The position numbers were made by a program, and so were the translations under genes. 64,000 nt of DNA, taken from NCBI GenBank assembly GCA_008704415.1, contig VXIS01000163.1, positions 37,697 to 101,696 of the forward strand, written 5' to 3'. Of the stretch, positions 20,474 to 31,855 are shown piece after piece (position 1 is the first letter of the stretch; every line of letters begins with the position of its first letter). Source of the stretch: Sphaerosporella brunnea (Eukaryota > Ascomycota > Pezizomycetes > Pezizales > Pyronemataceae). A model generated the notes under the pieces. It did not search any database. It was not told where the DNA came from and was given only the letters and a program-made list of their open reading frames with translations.

Positions 20474-22125
20474 ATGTGTATTTATTGCGCTTTGGCCCAG
20501 CCAGGAGGAGGGGAGGATATGCCTCCTTATATATATGAGGTTCCTCCACTAGGGAGACCGGACAAACTCCCGGAGGTCCCGTTGACGTTCACCAATACCC
20601 CCCGAAGCTCCATGAAAGCTTCCCCCCAGAACGAGTCTCCGAAGAATTTCAACGTATCTGACAAGCGTATAGATCCGAAGAACGAAGCAGTCAAAGAAGC
20701 TGTGGAGGCTCTCGTCCCTGTCGATGCTTCCGATGTAAGTAGAAACAACGTGATCCCACTTTGTAACCCCATCGAGATTAAAGCTGAGACATCTTCAGCC
20801 ATTGACATGTCTCTGTCGGTGAATCCGACAAGACTAACACCTCATGGGGTCAGACTCAGACGATACCAGCCTCTTGCGAGCCGTCACCTGCTCCAGCAGC
20901 CACCGAAACGGCTAAAGAGAAACCGCAGCCCGAGGTTGTCGCTCAGCATGGAAGTACAGATACCGTCAAAACAGAGTCTTCACCGCCAGTTGCCAGCGAT
21001 GATAGTCAGAAGGAAACGGCAACCATGGAACTCACCGCCAAGGATGACCTTGCTATCGAGCTCCCTGTATCCCCTGACAGCAAAGAGGAGGAAGAGAGTC
21101 TGCTTTCGCAGGCCAAGAACATCGGTGGTAAGGCTGCAGCATGCAGGGACACCGCCACCGAGCCTGGAAATGCCAAAATTGAGGTGGAGAGTCCCAACGA
21201 TGGCGCTGTTAAGGACGGATCAAAAAGAAGAGCAATCAGAACGAGAGTCAGCAGGGGGACACCAAGGCAAAAGAAGCCGAGAAAAGCTCATCCAAGGAAG
21301 TGGTTCATCGAACTCCACCGGGTACCTCTCGCGATAATCCTTCTTCACGCTCAGCGCCCGTCCCAAGGAGGGAGGCCGATCCCCGTACTCCACCCCTAAC
21401 CTACGCTCAAAAGATGAAGCTAAGGAATGAAATCGAAGGTGCTGAAGACCGCCCCCGTCATCTAACTCGCCTCGAGCGGCACGAGGCAAATCACCAAATT
21501 CGGGCTTTAGAGGAGGAGCAAGCAACGAGGCGAAGAAGCAACTTCATGCCTTGGCGGCTGCAGAGAGGAGGTTGAAGGCGGAGGCTGAGAACCTTCAACA
21601 GACTAGGAGAGATAAAGCAAAGAAGGAAATAGCAAAGGTCACCGTCAAGCCTAAGGGGCCCAGTCCAACGGTGGAGAATCAGGACGAGAAGGCTCAGCCT
21701 GTTGCAGGTACTGGAAGGAAGGAAACAAGGCCACTGTTAAAGCTTCTGTCCTTGCCACTGGCGACATCAAGACAACTTCCGTCAAGGAAAATACAAACGG
21801 ATTGCAAGAGAGGAAAATCAAGAGCTATGGTGGATCGAATGACATCCAGGTGGAACGAGTCAAGACAACTTCCGTCCCGGCTACGGCGAAGAGGACGTCC
21901 AAGCAGCAGGCAGCAGCTGGTCAGGGCAAACAGCCAGTTGCGGACGGCACTGAAAAGAGGTTCCGGCATCCAAGACCGTTAAGTCTGGCATTGGGGAGAC
22001 TGGAGAGACCAAGATCGCTGACACCATCCCAATATCGAAGAAGCAGCCTGAGAAGGGTTCGCTTGTTGCAGATATCGGGAGGAAGGGAATGACTGCTGTG
22101 ATCACCGTTAATACCGCTGCCTAGT
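20474..22125 (+). pseudogene. Frame-broken Lys/Glu-rich coding region
   Basis: Protein-like, polar, Lys/Glu/Pro-rich sequence continues for 1.6 kb but passes between frames. It starts in one frame (20474 to about 20830), continues in a second (through SPDSKEEEESLLSQAKN), and shifts again near 21230 (PRREADPRTPPLTYAQKMK). Further shifts fall near 21530 (ALAAAERRLKAEAENLQQ), 21725 and 21960, and it ends VADIGRKGMTAVITVNTAA before TAG at 22123. The predicted protein is low-complexity with coiled-coil tendency and no catalytic motif. Either the gene is decayed, or single-base sequence errors break an intact frame. The Fot1/pogo element inserted about 180 bp downstream. Function is unknown. Confidence 0.6.
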
Positions 22126-22306
22126 GTTCTTGATAGCGAGCTGCTCGTCAAGCTGCGATTAGGCAAACAAAGATGGGCGAGCTATGTGGGCTGCAGTGGG
22201 CGAGCAGGTCATTTATTTATCTGTTATTTATTTGACCATTCGGCCTGCAGACTCTCCACTATGGCAATGTGGTGCAGGTACAACACGTGGAAACATGGAA
22301 GCCATA

Positions 22307-22491
22307 ACGTCCGGTATAGCCTTATCGGCCATGGGGGTAACTTCGGCCATCGAGTTAGAGCCTAAAACACACCCGGCGCACCCCATTCAGACCACCACAA
22401 CAAAAGATATCACCATCCAAATGAATTGAGCGCTTATATATCGCATGAGAGCATAGTGAAGAGCATGCTTTATAATTACTGTGAATTTTGA
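22307..22491 (+). repeat. Left 185-bp terminal inverted repeat
   Basis: It pairs with 24705-24889. Differences are single substitutions in TATATATCGC, TTATAATTAC and CTGTGAAT. It should contain the transposase-binding sites. Confidence 0.95.
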
Positions 22492-22507
22492 CCACACGAA
22501 ATACATT

Positions 22508-24415
22508 TTAAAAGCAACTATTCCTCCTAATTTGACTCGTCCGTCTCACTATTCTCCTGTTGGGGTGTTTTGTTAGAAAGGCTTGCAGGCGGGTAGTAGA
22601 ACTTACAAAAAAAACTTTTTTGGCTCTGGTGACCCGTGTGGACCTGCGCGTAGGCCCATTGGAGTTGTTTTGAGCTTCACCAAGAGTGGGGTTGCTGGCG
22701 GAGTTTTGTGACAATCCAGCTACCTGAGAGGTACCACCCCTGGACCCACTGTAGCTGGAATCGGACTCATCCTCGCTTGTGTCCTCAGGACAGGGGTGTT
22801 CGCTAGTCCCTTTATGCATCGACATTGTCGCTTTACGCTTGGTTGGTGTTGTCGTGGTTTTCTTCTTGGCTGAGGGGGTAGCAGTGGATTTCGTGGCTGC
22901 TCGCTCCTTTTTGGCCTTAGCTGCAGCCTCCCTTGCAATTCGCTCTTTCCGAAGCTTGTGAAGGTATTTACTAGCGACTAAAGTAGCCTTCGTAAGCTGC
23001 TTGCGGTTCGATTGGCTTTTTGGGGGGGCTTTCATGAGCTGAGTGGCGGTTTCTTCGGCGATAGCTGCTCTGGTCATGGCTCCGTCTATTCCGGAAATTA
23101 ACTGCAAAGCCCAGTCCCAAAGCTCTTCAAGATCCTTCGTAGCTATAACCTTCTTCTTTGAAGCAAGTAAAACCTTGGGATTGTATGTCTGGAGGCCGGT
23201 AAAGTTCTGTTGCTTCGGGGTGCTGCACTCAACAAGATCAAGGACTTTACGGCGACGCAACGGATGGATTCCGGCCTCTGCAAAGGCTGACAGAATGTTT
23301 TTCTTGGTGAAAGCTTTTCTGCGAGCTCGCTGACACATAGGAAAGAAGTCTCCTTTGTTGATGCTTTGGTACGGGTGGGTACGGGTCCAATCATCAACCT
23401 CGTTGCTGTAGTAGGTTCCGAGCGGTCCGAAGATTCCGACGTCTAAAGGTTGAAGAAGATGGGTAGAGTGCGGCGGAAAGCAAAGAATTTCAATCTTGTG
23501 AGCTTGAGCATACTCTAGAAAGTCCAGAGTGAGGTGGGAAGAGTGGCCATCGAGAATAAGCAGGCGATATTCCGCAGGATCGGCTGGGCGGGTGACCACC
23601 TCAAAGTGGTCTTTAAGCCAGAGCAAGCCAATATTGTCGTTGGTCCAGCCATTGTCAGAGATTGCAAAAACGGCAGGATCCTCTTCTTCGTAGTCATGGT
23701 TGCCCATCAAGTGAGCCTTGCCCGAGTAAATATAAAGAGGATCCAATACACTCCCGTCCGCGGAGACACACTCCAACAAACTAACCCACTCCCGGTTTCC
23801 AGGGTGTCTAACCCGCACATTTCTCCGCTTTCGCCTACAAATAACCCTTTCTTTCTTTGCCTGTCTGATGGTGAAGCCTTTTTCGTCTGCGTTGTAGATG
23901 TTTTCGAGCTTGATCTTCCTTCGAGAGCGTATCTCGCTGAGCCGGTTGAAAAACGACTTGATCCCCACTGGTTGGCCCGCCACCACCCTCTGATTGTCGA
24001 TTCGGCCAGCAAAGCGAGATGCCAGTTGAGGGTGACGATTCAAAAATCGTCCAAGCCACTGTTTTCCTATCATTCCCTTGGGTTTTTTGTTGTCCGGCAC
24101 TGTTGGGTCTGGAGGCCGCTTGGCAAGGATTGCCGCTACCATTTGATACACATGAATAGCTCGAGGTGGGATTGACATGTCGTCTAAGCGCTCAATCCAG
24201 CGGATGATTTCTGCTTCTTCCTCTGGCGAAAGGGTTTGATGCTTGGCTTGACTCTCAGATAGACTCTTGGTTCCCTTCAGGCGGTCTTGGAGTGTGGACC
24301 GGGGAATGCCATACTTGGCCGCTGCACGACGAATTGAAAGGGTTTTGGTAGCCTCGATGGCCAGCCCCATGCAGAGCTCCTTTGTATCTGTCTTACGCGC
24401 CTTGATCTTGCCCAT
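22508..24415 (-). CDS. Fot1/pogo transposase, 635 aa
   Basis: This is a DDE transposase catalysing cut-and-paste movement of the surrounding element into TA sites. Domains in order: an N-terminal psq-type helix-turn-helix (about residues 7-50, with RRAAAKYGIPRSTLQDRLKG); a CENP-B/Tc5-type helix-turn-helix (about 62-135, ending GKQWLGRFLNRHP); and an RNase H-like DDE domain. Catalytic Asp residues are visible at 177 (YNADEKG), 289 (LILDGHSSH) and 325 (LQPLDVGIFGPL), a DD35D spacing typical of pogo/Fot1. The C-terminal tail (about 470-600) is Lys/Ser/Thr-rich and low-complexity with nuclear-localisation-like basic runs. The frame is intact and intronless, with start and stop inside the inverted repeats. 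Length is within the family range. It could supply transposition to the MITE at 18327. Confidence 0.97.
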   Translation of the reverse strand: MGKIKARKTDTKELCMGLAIEATKTLSIRRAAAKYGIPRSTLQDRLKGTKSLSESQAKHQTLSPEEEAEIIRWIERLDDMSIPPRAIHVYQMVAAILAKRPPDPTVPDNKKPKGMIGKQWLGRFLNRHPQLASRFAGRIDNQRVVAGQPVGIKSFFNRLSEIRSRRKIKLENIYNADEKGFTIRQAKKERVICRRKRRNVRVRHPGNREWVSLLECVSADGSVLDPLYIYSGKAHLMGNHDYEEEDPAVFAISDNGWTNDNIGLLWLKDHFEVVTRPADPAEYRLLILDGHSSHLTLDFLEYAQAHKIEILCFPPHSTHLLQPLDVGIFGPLGTYYSNEVDDWTRTHPYQSINKGDFFPMCQRARRKAFTKKNILSAFAEAGIHPLRRRKVLDLVECSTPKQQNFTGLQTYNPKVLLASKKKVIATKDLEELWDWALQLISGIDGAMTRAAIAEETATQLMKAPPKSQSNRKQLTKATLVASKYLHKLRKERIAREAAAKAKKERAATKSTATPSAKKKTTTTPTKRKATMSMHKGTSEHPCPEDTSEDESDSSYSGSRGGTSQVAGLSQNSASNPTLGEAQNNSNGPTRRSTRVTRAKKVFFVSSTTRLQAFLTKHPNRRIVRRTSQIRRNSCF

Positions 24416-24704
24416 GGCGTTGGTGAAGGGCGGTGTGGTGTGTTAGTATGGGGATCACCGGGGTGGGGACCTGCTCCGCTTTATACCTGTACAATCACGC
24501 AGTTCCCCCCTCTTGTTGAACCTCAATATCACCCAGTTGCACCCCTATCGTACACCACCTGCATAACCACAACCCAAAAAGTTTTTCCAGTGAGTTTCAC
24601 CATCCCCCAGCAAGCCGTGATAACAAAATACGCCGATAGGAGGACAGCGAGTCCACTGAGCCAAATTAGGAGCGATAGCGGTATTTTTAATTGGTTGTGC
24701 GCGT

Positions 24705-24889
24705 TCAAAATTCGCAGTAATTTTAAAGCATGCTCTTCACTATGCTCTCATGCGATAGATAAGCGCTCAATTCATTTGGATGGTGATATCTTTTGTTGTG
24801 GTGGTCTGAATGGGGTGCGCCGGGTGTGTTTTAGGCTCTAACTCGATGGCCGAAGTTACCCCCATGGCCGATAAGGCTATACCGGACGT
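24705..24889 (-). repeat. Right 185-bp terminal inverted repeat
   Basis: This is the inverse of 22307-22491 with three mismatches seen. The final ACGT is followed by the TA target duplication. Confidence 0.95.
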
Positions 24890-24891
24890 TA

Positions 24892-27800
24892 CTGGCAATT
24901 GATGAAACAGGAGCACCACATCAGAAAATACGTCTTACGGTCAGATACAGGCTTCATCGTTCAAAATGCCCTGAGGAAGCCATCGATGCTTGTAAGATTA
25001 TTACACTTATTACGATTTCTCTTACGCATTTCCTTACTAAAAGCTATAAACTAACGTCATAGTAACGATAGTATGATTTCAGTATTCTACGAGTTTCTTA
25101 CCTTTCTTTACTAGGTCATTCGGAATCTTCTACCCTTCGCAAGGCAGACCATTTTGTTGTTTTAAGAATTTGGCACCAAGCTATGACCTCATTTTATGAC
25201 CATATATTCGGCACCGTTGGCTATAAAAGCTGCGAGCATTTCCTACATTCATTCTTTTTCTCTTCTTTCCATACGGCCGAGTATCCTCTTGGTATCTATC
25301 AAGTCTGGTACACAAAAGGTTCCGAGTTTATTTGCATCTGTGAAATAGCGGATCTTATAAGCTGAAGAAAAGGTTACAGTGTCCAAGCGCGGGCAGGTTC
25401 GATAGATACCGCTCACCAGAGGTTGCCTTGTCCCTCCACTCTGTACCCCATCACTTGTTCCTTCTCCTCATGCTCTTCCTCGTGTTCCCCTTCTGATCTG
25501 CCTTAGGTTTTCTGACTGGTCATAGTTGTCGAGAAACCGTTTCCTCGTCTCTATCAGCGTCTATCTGAGAAAGAGCTGGAGTGGCTCAAAGCCACGGTTG
25601 TCAATTAGCAACCCTTGAAGTCGAACGTATCATCTATATGTGATGACCGTCTACTTGCGGGCGTCCAAGTAGAGAGAGCCGTGCAAGAGGAGGTGACGGG
25701 CAGTTTGGCGTGCCCCCATGCGGCATTTGCACAGTGGGTGTTCGATTTCGGAGTTCTGGTGCATGTCCCAGTGTTTCCCCTGCTGCCACCGAACTACCTT
25801 TTTTTCTGTGCCAGGTTAGTCAAAAGGTGTTTTTCCTCTGTGTTGCGATGATTTTCTTATGCCGGAACCACCCAGCGTGTAACTGGGTCAATTTTATCCG
25901 CCACGATGCACGACCGGGTCGTTGAGGGGGGAGAGCTAGCCAGGAGCATGCCGCGAAGGAGTATCAAGCGTTCACCATTACATTGTCTTATCCTATGTCG
26001 TGTTGAAAGACTACGTTTCACCAAAGAGATACCAGTAAAGGGTCTATTAGCCGTTCGCGCTCATTATATAATTTCTGTCCACACTATTGATGTAACGTAG
26101 TTTTATTCAACACTTTCAACACACCGCGGGGTAGATTGGCGATCAATTTTCCCTTTGGGCTTGCCAAAGAGCTGGCGTCTTGAACCGAAACACCACAGTG
26201 AGTTGGGGGTTGCCGGTGGACCGCAACTAAAGTCTGAGCAGGCTCAAGAGAGATTCAATAATGGCTATGAAGCGAGGCTAGCCACTTGGATGTGTGCTGA
26301 TCGTTATATTTGTCCCATTTTGGGTGTTTTGGCTGTGCCCCCATGAGGAACAGCTCCTCGACGAAGCGTCCTAGAACTTGCTGCCCTGTGGTCCGTGTGG
26401 CCTGTAATCGTGGCTCAACTGTCTAGCTGTTGCCCTTGTCGTAGGCGTTAAGGGCAGGGAGGCAGGGGAAGCAACCCCTTACCTTAACCACCACCATCTG
26501 GAATACGATCTTGTAAGTGCGAACGGCGTATTATACCCTATTTTGGATGGCAATATCTTTTCTAACCCGTGATTATCCGGTCCGGAATCTGCTCAAGATT
26601 TAGATCCGAAAAAGAGCGCATGGCACCTGCTTGAAAAGGATGAGACCGGTTGAAGAAGAAGGCACAAAACTAAAAAGAATGCGCTCCCTAGTAGCGAAGG
26701 CTGCAGGTGGGGTTGATTGGAGGAGTATATGCCGCGTTTGGAGAAATGAAAAATCACGCGAGTGAGCCGAAAACCTGTTCTTTCAGTATCTCGACAACGT
26801 CCAAACAACAATGGAAAACAGTGAGAAAATCAAAAATCACAACGCCGAAAAATCCTAAGACCCTTCGCAAAAATGCTCATCCCTCTATGTGCAATGAGGG
26901 AAGCACCTCTGGAGCCCGCTGATTTTGGAGTCAGCGGACTCGCACCAAGATAATGATGAGAAGAGAAAAAGGAAGGGAGTGAGGGAAATTGGTGTTCATA
27001 TAGGGCAGCCAGGTCACTCGCTCACCTCTCAATAGTCTAACACTACTCTAACTAGTACATAGTGCCTGCTTTACTCTTCCGACTCATCAGAAAGTGGCAC
27101 TCCTCCGTAATTCGCCAAAGTCCTGTAAAGGCTCCCACTGACAGGAACATGCGAGGGCTTGCCGGAAATACTTACCTTTGCACTCATAAGGCCTTCCACA
27201 ACGATTTTAGAAACATCGCCCATTTCTCGGGCACTTCTTATGGGCTGTAGCTGTGGTAATGCGGTTGCTTTGACAAAGCTTTCTCCATATATGTGGGAAC
27301 AGTGTCTTTGTGTACGATCCTCGTACTGAGGGCTATTTAAACCTGATCACACACACTCGATGTTATTTCGAAAACCAATGCAGAGCTACTTTATTGTATT
27401 TATATCAACCTAAAGGCAGCTGAGATCAGGGTACAAGGCATGGGATGTGTCGATAGGTTATCTAGGTACTCCAGCAAGCCGTTGCGACTATTCTACCGAA
27501 AGTGCGAGTTCAAGCCAAACCGCGAATACTGGGCCATTGCGTGCAACTAAAAAATGTGATTGGTGTATCACTTACACATTGTGGGATTCCAAATGGTCGT
27601 GGGTAGTGTAGCGCATTTCCTGGCTTTCCATACCCTTCGTTTCAAAATTTTATCCCGCTTTCGCTCTTGGTGGCTTTTTAATCCATCCCTCGGATCGTAG
27701 AAGCTCGTTGACGGCGACGACAGCGCGTTCTACCCCGCCCCACCAAACAAAAACAACCATACAATTGCACTACCAAACCGCCATCAATAAAATCGACTGT

Positions 27801-28469
27801 GTCTGACCTAAGTATCACTGTTTAAGCCGGTAGATGCAGACAGCATGGTGTTGAGGCATAAAGAGCGCGAGGAGTGGGCAGTACCCGGTGAAGTCAGCAA
27901 GTCCAGCACATCCATCAGGCAAAGGCCTTCACCACCAACTCCGCAGTACATGTTTTCTTTTCCGCTCTTGGGAGGAAAGTTGAGAGCTCAAGGTTCCAGT
28001 CGATCTGTCACCAAGCGACCAAGAATGGGCGAAGGAAATGCAGCTCACAAAAGGTCACTCATTTGCTCATCGTTACCGCTATTGCGCTCAACTGCTACTG
28101 CAGGAGCAGCCCACTCAGCTGTAGACTCTCCGAGCTAGCTCGCCAGTTGCCCTACCTGAGATCTGCAACAGGTGTAAACTGATCCTTTCACATTTGGGTC
28201 CACCACACACGCCATGGATAGTGAACGCTTGGGCTGAAATGTCGTGGTTGCTGCTGATGGGCGGGGAACTCCGACTAGTGTGTCCGTGGGAATAAAAAGC
28301 ACATAACAAGCAGAGGTTACAAACAAGATTGTAGCATTTTATCGTCTTGATCTGTACTCCCAAATTTGCGCTGCACCGTTAACGGTCATTCCCACCGCCG
28401 CCAAGCCAACACCGCTCAAAAGAGCGCTCTGTCGCCAGAAATTTCTGCATCGGCAGAGAGAGCTCCTGT
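24892..28469. other. No recognisable gene, moderately AT-rich
   Basis: Only frames of 60-97 codons occur, without motifs. No repeat shared with other parts of the window was noticed. The stretch directly downstream of the Mago nashi stop (28110-28469) probably includes its 3' region. Confidence 0.5.
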
Positions 28470-29108
28470 CTAACGCGGAGTAGCTTTCACCTTGAAGTGC
28501 ATTGAAATCAGGCTGAACACGAGCGTCTTGAGGTCCTGGACCAGGTCGTAGAACACTCTCAGACCTTCCGGGTCCGCAGACGCCTGCACGTCAATTGACG
28601 ACCCGATCGTGGCCGTCACGAACGAGATGCGCTGGTTGCCCATTTGTATGACAAGTTCTTGGTGACCGTCGCTGTTCTTTTCGGGCCACTTGGCGTCGTC
28701 CTCTCTGCTCGGTTGTTAGCGCACGCTGGAGCGTATGCGAAGGGAGGCGTGGGATTGCACTTCATGATACCAGATTCCTTGATGATCCGTTTGATTTCTT
28801 TGACCATTAGGTCGCTGACGCACACTGTAGATCCCGGTGATTAGTGGGATGCTGGAGAGGGGGATGGGAGAGACGCACTCTCTTTGCGGATTGACGAGGC
28901 GTCACGGTACCTGGAGTCGTTGGTATAACGGACCAGAGCGCTGCTGCCGTCGCCTAGCACGCGGATATCGAACTCTGGAGATGTGTGAGCTGTGTGTGTT
29001 TGATTTGCTGGCCCCGCCGGGGAACGACGAACCGAGAAACTCATGACCGTAGAGTCCCGTGTGTCCGCTGTAGTAGCGCAGGTAGAACTGTTCGTTGTCG
29101 GCTGACAT
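28470..29108 (-). CDS. mago: Mago nashi, exon-junction-complex core protein
   Basis: Mago pairs with Y14 and locks eIF4A3 on spliced mRNA in the nucleus. Four exons, 29108-29033, 28974-28879, 28824-28761 and 28704-28470, join in frame to 156 codons plus stop, against about 146-150 aa usual for the family. Diagnostic blocks in order: [20 protein letters not shown] near the N-terminus, [59 protein letters not shown], and the C-terminal [16 protein letters not shown] then [11 protein letters not shown]. The introns are 58, 54 and 56 bp. Introns 2 and 3 have good branch sites (ACTAATC, GCTAAC). Intron 1 uses an unusual GTTCGT donor, but removing it restores the universally conserved HEFLEF junction. 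Start is the only in-frame ATG before FYLRYY. The coding sequence appears intact. Confidence 0.97.
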
Positions 29109-29109
29109 G

Positions 29110-31490
29110 ATGCGGTGTTGTTGTTGTCTTGAACTGAGCCCGCGGTTGCGGTTGGAGGTGGACGCGTTGGAAGAGGTGTTGGGGGGTGCAGGCTGTTATA
29201 TTCGTGGTTGTGGTTCGTTTGAAGGGTTAGGGTTATGTTTTAGTTTTATAAGATTGAACAAGTCTGTTTCTTCTTGTGTGGCTTGGTTGCGTATTTCCAA
29301 AGTACTGGTATACCGGTCGTTCGCCACCGCCCATGATCCGGGGGATACTACGCGCAAGCTCGCCAGCTGGAACCCTAGAAACAGGCAACACAGGTGTACA
29401 GTGAGAGCACTCTTGCATAGCTGCGCCGAGGGATGTCTGTGTAATCACTTGTCCAAAACCTAGTGCATGAGCAGTTGAACCAAAGAGATGGCGCGAGCTC
29501 TTGCAGGGGAGCTCTCGATGTTCTATGTCTCCGAAACGTAGAAGTTCATGCTGAACAGAATAGCTGTCTTATGCGCGGGCATAAGGTACCGTAATGTTGA
29601 GTTCCAGATGCCGATTGTTCAAAGCCTGAGAACATTCGAACCGCCTCCTTATTGTGCATGACTCGCAGTTCCTATCAAATTCCTGCACTCGCTGCGGCAG
29701 CTTTTCGTGGCGCGCCTCCTGTTCCTCTCTTTTCCGCTCACTGATCTCGGCAACCATCAACGCTGTTTTCAATTATTCATCGCCTGTGAAAGTTCCGCGT
29801 GTATCGTCTGTCCCTCCCCTGGATGTGTTTGACCTCAGGATTCCGGAGTTGGCAAGGGCTCCATGAGGCAATATTCAATATCCAGACCAAAGCAGGTTTT
29901 CGATTCGTCGCATAACGGACACTTCCGCCAAATCCTCTCTACTGCGGCCTCACCATGTCCTGTGTCAACGTGACACGCGTAGTGCCAGCTTACGCCAGAG
30001 TGAGAGCAAAAAACTTAAGATCCAGTATTACCGAGAGCACTGGCAGTCGCTCCATCCGTAGTTCAGTTCTTTCGGATACGTGTTCAAAGTTACGCAACCA
30101 ATACGTCCTCTCGAGCTACGAGAAGCTTCTCCGTTAATCCCTTCGCTTCTGTTGCTACGGTAAAAAGAACACCAGCCTCCTGAGCCAGGACCTACGTTGT
30201 TATACTCTAAATGCACAGCCTTTGATTTTGGTAACGCTGCTAGCCTCCTCTGATTCCCATCCAGATTTAATGCGTTCCAGCTCACGCAGCGATCGCCCTC
30301 AGTCCTGGGACGATGAAAAAAGCTTCATTGTGCAGACGGCGCAGGTGCTAATGGTGAAGATCGCGGCAACCTTACACGACGGTGGGTGCTTTGGTTATTT
30401 TTCTGGCTCCTTTTTCCGGCGCCACGCCGATTCTGTCTTTCAGAGGCAGGACTTCGTAGGCCATGACTAGTCTGAGAGGAAGGGTGACAAAGCACAATGG
30501 ATTTGGCCGTTCTACGGAAAACGGGGACGCTAAAATTAAATATTAGACAAAATGGAGTACCGAAGAATTAAATGCTTTGTGCAAACGGGAGGCTACCATG
30601 CCGTCAATTTGAGAAAGGTGCAAGGGTCTGAGAAATTCTTCCCCACAATCGCGAGTGCTGGTTATTTCCTCATACTCGCAAATACAAGAACGTTTCGCCC
30701 GCGGTCGAGTGACAGAAAACTATTCTATGTTCTTCTTCCACGCAGGATCACCATATCACCATATATATATAGAGCAAAGTGAGCCGCTGCGGTGGCGCAA
30801 CACGGAAAATTTACCCGACCTTTGCCCGAGTGGCTGTGGGTCAGCTCTATCATAACACACACATACGTTTCACCCTTATTCTACGTGATCAAAATTTGAG
30901 TGAAGCTGAAATTATGATGGCTCGTCGTGTGGTCACCACCCAGATGTTCGCTTGTCTAAAGATACAGAGCCTGAGTTCGGTGGTGCCCCCGATCTTCCAA
31001 CTTTGTGTGTACCGCGCTTACGCGCTTAGTGCGTTTCGATCAATTGGGGGACACTATCGACGTCCCCAAGAGCTACACGCACTTTGGTGGCAGATTTTTC
31101 CTAGGGTAGCACGGCGCTCACTTCAGTCAATGCGTAGAGCATCATGACCAAAATATTGCCCGAGAATGCTCGTTTCCAATCTGATCTAGTCATTGTTACG
31201 GCGGATCGAACCCCCCGGGTTTCGGTAGCGATTGCGGAAGTTGGTTGTGTCTTCCAATTGACCGGTAATAAACTCTTTATCGATTGGAAAAGAAGTCAAC
31301 AGCGTACGCAACAGTAGGGCCGTGGCATTGTCGGACGTGGTTCTGACACAGTAGAGCTTCCCCTTCCTACTCGGAAGATGAACATGGAAAGGCTTTCCGT
31401 CACTCGGCGGCGTGCGAAACTTTCTGTAGGCAACGCATGTCTTAGTGTGATGGAATACCACTCGCGGTTGCGAGGAAGAATTTCTGTTAC
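29110..31490. other. No recognisable gene; TAGAGC repeat at 30770
   Basis: Frames of up to about 146 codons (31186-31626 minus) overlap others and lack motifs. Directly upstream of Mago nashi (29110-29250) is its likely promoter region. The dispersed repeat beginning TAGAGCAAAGTGAG recurs at 30770-30816. Confidence 0.45.
30770..30816 (+). repeat. TAGAGC-type dispersed repeat, copy 3
   Basis: It begins TAGAGCAAAGTGAG, followed by GGTGGCGCAACACGGAAAATTTACCC blocks as at 8431. The similarity stops after about 47 bp. TA repeats precede it. Confidence 0.6.
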
Positions 31491-31496
31491 CCTTGC

Positions 31497-31528
31497 CTCC
31501 TCCCCCCCCCCCCCTCCCACCCTCCCTC
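31497..31528 (+). promoter_or_regulatory. Pyrimidine-rich tract upstream of the 31.9-kb gene
   Basis: A nearly pure C/T stretch with a 13-14 base C run lies about 330 bp before the ATG at 31856. CT-rich tracts are common in promoters of filamentous fungi. A similar tract precedes the gene at 46549. Confidence 0.35.
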
Positions 31529-31855
31529 GGACGCGACCTCGCAACCACCATCTCGCCTGCCCGCCTCTCGACGCACTTCCGTTGCGGACTGCGCGCACTC
31601 ATTTCCACCATACAATCCGGCTTCATCGACCTCCCTTTTTCACCAGCTGCGTTCTCGCGTCTTTACGCCCTTCTGGTGGATTTCTCGCACCACCCTGACG
31701 CGTTTTCTTCATCAATTCAGCTCCATCGACCTCCCTCGTTCAACAGCGAAATTGCTTCCCGCTTGTTCATCAACCGGAGCGGATTCCTCGCCCCATCCTG
31801 ACTCCCTGTTTCTCCAGCGAAATTTCTTCCCACTTCTTCGGCAACCGGAGTCAGC

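Larger units (their letters stand above)
22307..24889. mobile_element. Fot1/pogo DNA transposon, 2,583 bp
   Basis: The termini ACGTCCGGTATAGCC and their inverse are flanked by TA at 22305-22306 and 24890-24891. The terminal inverted repeats are about 185 bp (22307-22491 and 24705-24889) with only three mismatches seen between them. One intact 635-codon transposase gene fills the interior. TA duplication, matching long ends and an unbroken frame together indicate a recent and possibly still active insertion. Confidence 0.96.
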
